From contig NZ_FOCN01000018.1 in NCBI RefSeq assembly GCF_900110125.1, forward strand, positions 1 through 63,107: DNA of 63,107 bases, read 5' to 3'. The notes beneath the pieces are model-generated. The model saw only the letters and a list, made by a program, of their open reading frames with translations, was not told the origin of the DNA and searched no databases. Shown piece after piece: positions 57,533 through 63,107 of this stretch. A program made the translations under genes and the position numbers. Position 1 is the first letter of the stretch. Every line of letters starts with the position of its first letter. Source of the stretch: Cryobacterium luteum. GTDB lineage: Bacteria; Actinomycetota; Actinomycetes; Actinomycetales; Microbacteriaceae.

Positions 57533-58927
57533 ATGAGCTGGCTCGATCGAGACCGCACCATCGCCCCACCCGGATTCAACCGCTGGCTCATTCCGCCGGC
57601 CGCCCTCGCCGTGCACCTCTGCATCGGCCAGGCTTACGCCACGAGCGTCTACAAAACGGCGCTCGTGGCGCACTTCGACGCCAGTCTCGTGCAGATCGGG
57701 GTGATCTTCTCGATCGCCATCGTGATGCTGGGGCTTTCGGCGGCCATCATGGGCACCTGGGTCGACAGCAACGGACCTCGCAAGGCCATGTTCGTTGCGG
57801 CCCTGTTCTGGTCGGGCGGATTCCTGATCGGTTCGCTCGGAATCTTTTCGAATCAGCTCTGGCTGGTTTACCTCGGCTACGGCTTCATCGGCGGTATCGG
57901 GCTGGGCATCGGCTACATCTCACCGGTCTCGACCCTGATTAAATGGTTCCCGGACCGCCCGGGGCTGGCCACCGGCATGGCCATCATGGGCTTCGGTGGC
58001 GGCGCACTCATCGCGAGCCCGGTGTCGACGATGCTGCTCAGCTTCTACGACCCGAACTCGGGTGCAGCGAATTGGGTTGCCAGCGGCGATGCAGTCGGCA
58101 AGCTGTTCTTGACCCTCGCCGTGATCTACTGCGCATACATGATGTTCGGGGCCTTCACCATTAAGGTTCCGGCCGCCGATTGGGTGCCGGCCGGATTCGA
58201 TCCGACGAGGGTACGTGCCAAAGCCCTCGTCACCAGTAACCACGTCTCGGCCCGGAACGCCATTCGAACGCGTCAGTTCTGGTTGCTCTGGGTCGTGCTG
58301 TTCTGCAACGTCACGGCCGGTATCGGCATCCTCGAACAGGCCGCACCGATGATCCAGGACTTCTTCCGCCAGAATGACGGCGACTCGCTCGTCTCCGCCG
58401 CCGTTGCCGGCGGCTTCGTCGGCCTGCTATCGCTCGCCAACATGGGTGGACGCTTCATCTGGTCGGCCACCTCGGACAAAACCGGGCGCAAGAACATTTA
58501 CATGGTCTATCTCGGCGTCGGCACCGTGCTGTACCTGCTGCTGGCCCTCTTCGGCCCCAGCACGACCGCGCTCTACGTGATTCTGGCCTTCATCATCATC
58601 TCGTTCTATGGCGGTGGTTTCGCCACTATCCCGGCGTACCTGCGCGATCTGTTCGGCACCTTTCAGGTGGGCGCCATTCACGGCCGCCTGCTGACCGCGT
58701 GGTCGGCAGCCGGAATAGCCGGACCGCTCATTGTGAACTCGTTCCTGGACGCCCAGGGTGCGCCGGGAGAGCTCACCGCCGCGGCCTATCAGCCGGCCCT
58801 GCTCACCATGGTCGGGCTGCTCATGGTCGGTTTCGTGGCGAACCTGTTCGTGCGACCGGTGCCCTCCGAATTTCACGAACCCGACAAGCCCCTCGTCGGG
58901 TCAGCAGCAGGAAGGGCGCAGTCATGA
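57533..58927 (+). CDS. MFS transporter, oxalate/formate antiporter (OFA)-like
   Basis: 464 residues, twelve predicted membrane helices. RWLIPPAALAVHLCIGQAYATSVYK opens the protein; GIGYISPVSTLIKWFPDRPGLATGMAIMGFGGGALIASP is the OFA core motif. OFA members carry oxalate, formate and other monocarboxylates. Divergent from the molybdoenzyme gene and coupled by an ATGA overlap to a 33-residue membrane peptide. Formate uptake or export is the best guess from context. Confidence 0.88.
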   Translation: MSWLDRDRTIAPPGFNRWLIPPAALAVHLCIGQAYATSVYKTALVAHFDASLVQIGVIFSIAIVMLGLSAAIMGTWVDSNGPRKAMFVAALFWSGGFLIGSLGIFSNQLWLVYLGYGFIGGIGLGIGYISPVSTLIKWFPDRPGLATGMAIMGFGGGALIASPVSTMLLSFYDPNSGAANWVASGDAVGKLFLTLAVIYCAYMMFGAFTIKVPAADWVPAGFDPTRVRAKALVTSNHVSARNAIRTRQFWLLWVVLFCNVTAGIGILEQAAPMIQDFFRQNDGDSLVSAAVAGGFVGLLSLANMGGRFIWSATSDKTGRKNIYMVYLGVGTVLYLLLALFGPSTTALYVILAFIIISFYGGGFATIPAYLRDLFGTFQVGAIHGRLLTAWSAAGIAGPLIVNSFLDAQGAPGELTAAAYQPALLTMVGLLMVGFVANLFVRPVPSEFHEPDKPLVGSAAGRAQS

Positions 58928-59025
58928 AGAAGGCACAGCTCGTCGTTGGGTGGGCCTTGGTCGGTATTCCGCTCGCTTTCGGCATCATTCAAACACTCAC
59001 CAAGGTGACGGCCCTGTTCGGCTAG
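58924..59025 (+). CDS. 33-residue membrane peptide, small subunit of the OFA-type carrier
   Basis: A short frame encodes MKKAQLVVGWALVGIPLAFG and then IIQTLTKVTALFG: a basic start and one transmembrane helix. Its ATG overlaps the stop of the carrier gene (ATGA), which implies translational coupling and equal amounts. Similar tiny proteins follow OFA-type carriers in other bacteria and are annotated as MFS small subunits. It probably stabilises the carrier. Confidence 0.83.
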   Translation: MKKAQLVVGWALVGIPLAFGIIQTLTKVTALFG

Positions 59026-59051
59026 ATCACGTCAGACATTTTCGAAAACAC

Positions 59052-59084
59052 AGAGTCACGCTCCAATCACTGGGGCGTGGCTCT
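59052..59084 (+). terminator. hairpin after the carrier operon
   Basis: AGAGTCACGCTCC and GGGGCGTGGCTCT pair over 13 bp (two G-T pairs) around a 7-base loop, 27 bases after the small-subunit stop. Probable intrinsic terminator. Confidence 0.75.
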
Positions 59085-59362
59085 ATTCGACTAACCGGTA
59101 TTTTTCCGCGCATCCCTGTTCTTGGCGCGATGACGGCGCTCTGAACGATTTCGGAAATCTCCCAGCTTCAGGGCTGTGAATCATGCAATGATGGCGAATG
59201 GGGATTTAGCTAACCCAGCTAGCTACATCCATTCCGGGCGGATCAAATGCCCGGTTTTTTGGACTTGTCGACCTGGGATGGTCGAGATAGCCCCCGTTCA
59301 CTCGCGGTGAGCCCGAATTGCCGCGATCGTTCCGTGGAAAATTCCGCGGGGAGGAGATGCCC
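59085..59362. other. intergenic stretch upstream of the HEAT-glycosyltransferase gene
   Basis: 278 bp, moderately AT-rich, without a credible gene. It must hold the promoter for the next operon; no clear -10/-35 pair was identified. GGGGAGGAG stands at its right end. Confidence 0.45.
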
Positions 59363-61642
59363 GTGGCCACCCACACCGCCCTTGACGAGCAACGCGCTGC
59401 AGCCAGCATTCTTGACGGTATCCGGCGGGCCGATGACCTCACGGTCGCCGCCGCTCGCGATGGAGGAGTGCGGGCCGTGCGGCTGCTGGCTCAAGCGGCA
59501 ACCGACCCCAGCGACCAGCTCACCGCCATCGCGGCGGTGCACGCTCTCGCCCAGGTCTTCGACGATTCCGCCGACGAGGTTCTGGTGGCCCTGCTGCACC
59601 ATGACTCGGCGTTCCTGCGCGAGCACGCAGCCTGGGCCTTCGGCACTCGCCTGCCCCGCTATGACGCGATTGCGGGGCTCGTCACGCTCGTGCGTGAGGG
59701 CGGTTTCACCGGCATGCTGGCCCAGCGCACCCTGGAGCAGTGGGGTTCCTCGGCTGGCGATCAGGTCGGGCTTTTTCTCGAGGGTGCCCTGCTGGGCGTC
59801 AGCGAAGTCTTCGCCCGCGCCCGCCTGGTCGAGACCATCGGCCTCATCCCCGGCCGCGTGCCCGAACGCCTGCTGCGCCGCGTGGCCGTCGACAGCACCG
59901 AGAACCTGCGCGCGCGGGTTGCCGCGATCGCCGCCCTGGGTGACCGTGCCCCCAACACCGTCGTCATCTCGCTGCTCAGCGCACTCTCCCAAGCGGATGC
60001 CGCACCACCCGCCTCCGAGACCGCCGAGCTCGCCGCCGTTGCCCGGCTGGCGCTGTTCGACCTCACCGCGACCGATGCCCCGCGGGCATCGTGGAATCGG
60101 GGGACCACGATCGCCCAGCTGTTCCTGCACGCCGACATCGATGGTGAGTTGTCCCAGGTGGGTGCCGGAGACAACGGCGGCATCGCCACGCTGCTCGTGC
60201 GCCTCGGCGACGCCCTCGTGGCCAGGACCAGCGCGGCCGGCACCCGTACAGCTGAAACCGGCGTTGCCGGAGCGGTCGACCGGGTCATCACCATCTCCCG
60301 CGGCACCCATGACGGCGCACTCCGGGCCCTCGCCGACGTCGGATCGACCCTGCCAGGGCATTCCTTCGCCGCGGTGCCGTTCGTCGGCGGCCCGGTTCCG
60401 TCGATCGACGCCTGGCCGCGACGGGTCGCCGCGCAGCGTGGCATCCGCCGCATTCTGCGCTCGGCCGGCGTGGTCGATGCGATTCACCTGCGTATGGCAG
60501 ACGTCGGCAGCCTCGCCGCGGCCACCGTCGCCCGTGACCTCGACATTCCGGTGGTGTTCACCGTGGCACCCGACCCGCACGGCGTGATTGACTCGCTCGA
60601 ATCGAACGGCACCCTCACCCGCGCAAATTTCGGCACCGTCGACGCGAACGAACATTTTTGGTTTCGTGCTCGCCTGGTGCAGCGGCTCGCCGCGGATGCC
60701 GCCCACACCGTGTTGTTTCCGCGCCCGCACCTGCAGCAGGACATCGAGCACCTGACCGGTATCGATATCGACGCGCATCCCGAACGGCACTCCGTCATTC
60801 CCGAGGGCATCGACCTCACGGTGATCGACCGTTCCCGAACGGATGCCCTCGGCTCGCTCGGCCTCACCGGTGGAAGCCTGCTGGTCTCCCGCGCCGCCCG
60901 CACCCGGGCCGCGGCCGAACCAGCCGCCCTGGCCTTCGATCAGCTCGACGACCTGCTCCGTACCCTCCCGCCCGAGCGCCGCGGCCTGCCCCTGCTGATC
61001 AGCGTCGGACGACTGCACCGCGTCAAGGGTATGGCCGCCCTGGTCGAGGCGTGGAACACCGACTCGTCACTTCAGACCCGCTGCAATCTGCTGATTGTGG
61101 GAGGTGACCTCGAGCATCCGTCCTTCGACGAGGGTATCGAGCTGCAGCGCATGGCGGGGTCTCTGGCGAGCGGCGACCTCGGCGATGCTGCGGCACGCGG
61201 ACTGCTGCTGGCCGGACACCGCGCCAACGACACGGTAGCCCGCTGGCTCGCCGCGGCCCGCTACGGCCGGCCTGGTCTCGCCGCACCGTTCGGGGTCTAT
61301 GTCTGCGCGAGCATGAAAGAGGAGTTCGGCATCGCCCTGCTCGAGGCGATGGCGACCGGGCTCATGGTCGTCGCCCCCGACGGCGGCGGACCGGCCACCT
61401 ACGTCGAGCACGGCGTGACCGGATTTCTAGTTAATACCGGTGACAGTGCAGCCCTGGCCCGGTCCATCACCGACGCACTCACCGTGGCGGGCGGAGTTGA
61501 CGGTGGTGCCAACGCGGCGCGGGCCCGCAGCATGGTCTTGGACAACTTCACGATCGAGGCAATGGCGACCACCCTCGCCGGCGTCTACCGTGACGTCGCC
61601 CTGGCGTTCGAACCGGCCGCGTGGAAACTGAGCGTTTCGTGA
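59363..61642 (+). CDS. HEAT-repeat protein fused to a GT4-type glycosyltransferase
   Basis: 759 residues. The first 240 or so are helical HEAT-like repeats (AAVHALAQVFDDSADEVLVALLHHDSAFLREHAAWAFGTR). Then comes a GT-B glycosyltransferase: a start with TISRGTHDGALRALADVG, RIRRILRSAGVVDAIHLR, LLISVGRLHRVKGMAALVEAW, and the donor site KEEFGIALLEAMATGLMVVAPDGGGPATYVEHGVTGFLV. It resembles sucrose-phosphate-synthase-like GT4 enzymes. GTG 59363 is chosen because GGAGG lies eight bases upstream; ATG 59357 is too close to it. It is coupled to the next glycosyltransferase by GTGA. Confidence 0.82.
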   Translation: MATHTALDEQRAAASILDGIRRADDLTVAAARDGGVRAVRLLAQAATDPSDQLTAIAAVHALAQVFDDSADEVLVALLHHDSAFLREHAAWAFGTRLPRYDAIAGLVTLVREGGFTGMLAQRTLEQWGSSAGDQVGLFLEGALLGVSEVFARARLVETIGLIPGRVPERLLRRVAVDSTENLRARVAAIAALGDRAPNTVVISLLSALSQADAAPPASETAELAAVARLALFDLTATDAPRASWNRGTTIAQLFLHADIDGELSQVGAGDNGGIATLLVRLGDALVARTSAAGTRTAETGVAGAVDRVITISRGTHDGALRALADVGSTLPGHSFAAVPFVGGPVPSIDAWPRRVAAQRGIRRILRSAGVVDAIHLRMADVGSLAAATVARDLDIPVVFTVAPDPHGVIDSLESNGTLTRANFGTVDANEHFWFRARLVQRLAADAAHTVLFPRPHLQQDIEHLTGIDIDAHPERHSVIPEGIDLTVIDRSRTDALGSLGLTGGSLLVSRAARTRAAAEPAALAFDQLDDLLRTLPPERRGLPLLISVGRLHRVKGMAALVEAWNTDSSLQTRCNLLIVGGDLEHPSFDEGIELQRMAGSLASGDLGDAAARGLLLAGHRANDTVARWLAAARYGRPGLAAPFGVYVCASMKEEFGIALLEAMATGLMVVAPDGGGPATYVEHGVTGFLVNTGDSAALARSITDALTVAGGVDGGANAARARSMVLDNFTIEAMATTLAGVYRDVALAFEPAAWKLSVS

Positions 61643-62964
61643 CCCTGCTGATCATCAGTCCGGACTACGCCTCACACCTATATCCACTTGCCACGCTCGG
61701 CACCGCCTGGGCGCGGGCCGGCGAACGCGTCGTGGTCGCGAGCGGGCCGGCCACAGCCGATATCGTGACCTCGTTCGGATTCGAACGGGAGAATCTGCAA
61801 CTGGGCCGTGGTTCGAACCCCGGCACGATCCGGGTCGAAGCACAGCCCGTCGGCGAAGACGACGCCCTGCGCGGCTTCTTCGACGCCACCCGCCGCGGCA
61901 TGGTCGATACCCTGCGTTTTCAGGCCGAGGCGCGCAGCAATGACCTGCTCTACAACCCGGTCGAGATCGCTCGCGAGGTTCAGCGCATCGTTGCCCGGGT
62001 GCAGCCCGACCAGGTGATCGTCGACCATCTGGCTTTCAGTGCCCGGCTGGGCTTGCTCAGCGCTGGCGTTGCGCACGCCGACGTCGTGCTGGGGCATCCG
62101 TCTGCGCTGCCTGTCGGCACCGAGGTCTACGGCTACCCGCCGGCCTGGCCCACTGTGTTCTCGCCCGCAGCCGAGGAACTGGGCCTGCTGGAATTACAGT
62201 GCGAATCCGTGCGCGACACGTTCACGGCCCAGTGGAACGACGCGCTGCGCGAGCTCGATCCGGCAGCGCTTCCGAGCGTCGACGCTTTCCAGGAAACGGG
62301 CGACGTGCTGCTGCTGAACTACCCGGAAGAATTGCATTCGCCGGCGCGCACGAGCCAGCTGCCACCCCACGTTTTTCTCGGGTCTGCCGTGCGGTCCGAG
62401 GCGGTCGACCCCGAGGTCGAGGCCTGGCTCGCTGCCGATTCGCTGCCCGTGGTCTACGTCAGCTTCGGGAGTTTTCTCTCGGTGCGCGGTGACGTGCTCG
62501 CTCGCGTCGCCGCAGCCCTGGCCGGCTTGCCGGTTCGGGTCGCCATCGCCGTCGGTGCGACCGACCCCAGCGAGCTGGGCCCTATTCCGCATTCCTGGCT
62601 GGTGCGGGCGTTCCTGCCGCAGGTGCGCCTGCTGCAGCAAGCAGCACTCGCCGTGACCCACGGCGGCAACAATTCGGTGACCGAGGCGATGACGGCTGGT
62701 GTTCCGCTCGTCGTGCTGCCATTCTCGACCGACCAGTTCGCCGGCGCGGCCGCCCTCGACGCGGCGGGGTTCGGCGAGTCGCTGCCACCCAATACCGCTA
62801 CGGTTCCCGATCTGCGGGCTGCCTGCGAGCGGATGCTGCGCCTCAGTTTCGACCCGAGTGCCGAGCAGCGCGCCCGCCTCGACGCACTCGCGCTGTCGCT
62901 GGCCGCGCAGTCCGGGGCCGAGCGGGCCTACGCCGCTCTCGCCCGGGTACCGGCCCGGGGTTAG
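61639..62964 (+). CDS. GT1-type glycosyltransferase (MGT/UGT-like)
   Basis: 441 residues in GT-B fold. The N-terminal acceptor half starts TLLIISPDYASHLYPLATLG; the C-terminal donor half has VVYVSFGSFLSVRG and the signature VTHGGNNSVTEAMTAGVPLVVLPFSTDQFAGA. It transfers a sugar from a nucleotide donor to an unknown acceptor. The GTG at 61639 overlaps the stop of the HEAT-GT4 gene, so the two enzymes are made together and may act in one glycosylation pathway. Confidence 0.87.
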   Translation: MTLLIISPDYASHLYPLATLGTAWARAGERVVVASGPATADIVTSFGFERENLQLGRGSNPGTIRVEAQPVGEDDALRGFFDATRRGMVDTLRFQAEARSNDLLYNPVEIAREVQRIVARVQPDQVIVDHLAFSARLGLLSAGVAHADVVLGHPSALPVGTEVYGYPPAWPTVFSPAAEELGLLELQCESVRDTFTAQWNDALRELDPAALPSVDAFQETGDVLLLNYPEELHSPARTSQLPPHVFLGSAVRSEAVDPEVEAWLAADSLPVVYVSFGSFLSVRGDVLARVAAALAGLPVRVAIAVGATDPSELGPIPHSWLVRAFLPQVRLLQQAALAVTHGGNNSVTEAMTAGVPLVVLPFSTDQFAGAAALDAAGFGESLPPNTATVPDLRAACERMLRLSFDPSAEQRARLDALALSLAAQSGAERAYAALARVPARG

Positions 62965-63012
62965 TACCTGTCCCAGATTGTGGCGCTCGATCGTTTCCTG
63001 GTCTCGTCGTAA

Positions 63013-63107
63013 TCAGCAGCCGGGTCCGTGGGGGTTGGTGTTGCAGTCTTCGGCGACGAGCACGGTGGATTCGTTCGCTGCGACGACGGTGAACGGGGCG
63101 GAGGGCA
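63013..63107 (-). CDS. C-terminal end of an unidentified protein (cut by window edge)
   Basis: Reading left from the edge gives 31 residues ending PFTVVAANESTVLVAEDCN, then TNPHGPGC and a TGA at 63013-63015. Two cysteines near the end could form a disulfide. Codon use fits the surroundings, but the stretch is too short to identify, and the frame may not be real. Confidence 0.35.
   Translation of the reverse strand, partial: PSAPFTVVAANESTVLVAEDCNTNPHGPGC

Noticed and set aside
59026..59240. tRNA or small RNA gene
   Set aside because: The hairpin at 59052-59084 is a simple stem-loop after a gene; no cloverleaf or T-loop consensus was found here or elsewhere.

Overview
The window is 63 kb of GC-rich actinobacterial DNA. 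An HNH endonuclease of the 13E12/DUF222 family at the left edge, many likely leaderless genes (TANNNT about six bases before an ATG or GTG), a PHO box upstream of a phoX-type phosphatase, DnaE2, the GAT-containing word AGCGGATGC spread through the coding regions, and gene content together suggest a member of Microbacteriaceae (Cryobacterium-like). That placement is an inference. No rRNA, tRNA, CRISPR array, transposase or phage gene was seen. Nearly all of the window is coding.

Layout. 1-1661: DUF222/HNH gene cut by the edge. 1.9-5.9 kb: operon of two nitrilase-superfamily amidases around an APC permease, with a divergent GntR/FCD regulator. 6.0-8.4 kb: a sulfide:quinone-reductase-like flavoprotein with a 47-residue protein, facing an XRE-cupin regulator. 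8.4-15.8 kb: two complete, divergently transcribed heme-dependent oxidative N-demethylase modules (DUF3445 heme subunit, ferredoxin-type reductase, DmmA-like zinc-ribbon subunit), plus a cupin, an ammonium transporter and a PII protein. 15.8-22.4 kb: mixed genes (YscW-like protein, astacin protease with lectin-like repeats, VOC protein, maltokinase, GntR, zinc-ribbon micro-protein, GNAT, and a decayed ornithine cyclodeaminase). 22.5-27.4 kb: AMP-forming acyl-CoA synthetase, pyruvate formate-lyase and its activase. 27.5-36.3 kb: YqhA-SHOCT membrane protein, then a BTAD regulator, a metacaspase, a gluzincin protease, an alpha/beta-hydrolase-metacaspase fusion and a flotillin. 36.5-40.2 kb: TetR, a degenerate ATPase and a YhgE/Pip membrane protein. 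40.2-48.9 kb: YbdK ligase, class A PBP, DnaE2 with a DUF6504 protein, glycerate kinase. 49-59 kb: PhoX, glutathione-independent formaldehyde dehydrogenase, MoaA, FdhD, an FdhF/YdeP-type molybdoenzyme, and an oxalate/formate-type MFS carrier with a 33-residue partner. 59.3-63 kb: HEAT-repeat/GT4 fusion, a GT1-type glycosyltransferase, and an unidentified partial gene.

How it fits together. One-carbon and amine metabolism is the main theme. The N-demethylases should release formaldehyde and a smaller amine, and the nearby Amt/PII pair suits ammonium or methylammonium handling. Formaldehyde dehydrogenase would make formate, which pyruvate formate-lyase also makes. FdhD, MoaA, the molybdoenzyme and the OFA-type carrier suit formate oxidation or export. 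The most unusual block is 28.4-36.3 kb, where two metacaspases, a metalloprotease, a predicted lipase-like domain and a flotillin sit together under a BTAD-type regulator. It looks like a regulated proteolytic, cell-death or conflict system, but nothing in the sequence proves that role.
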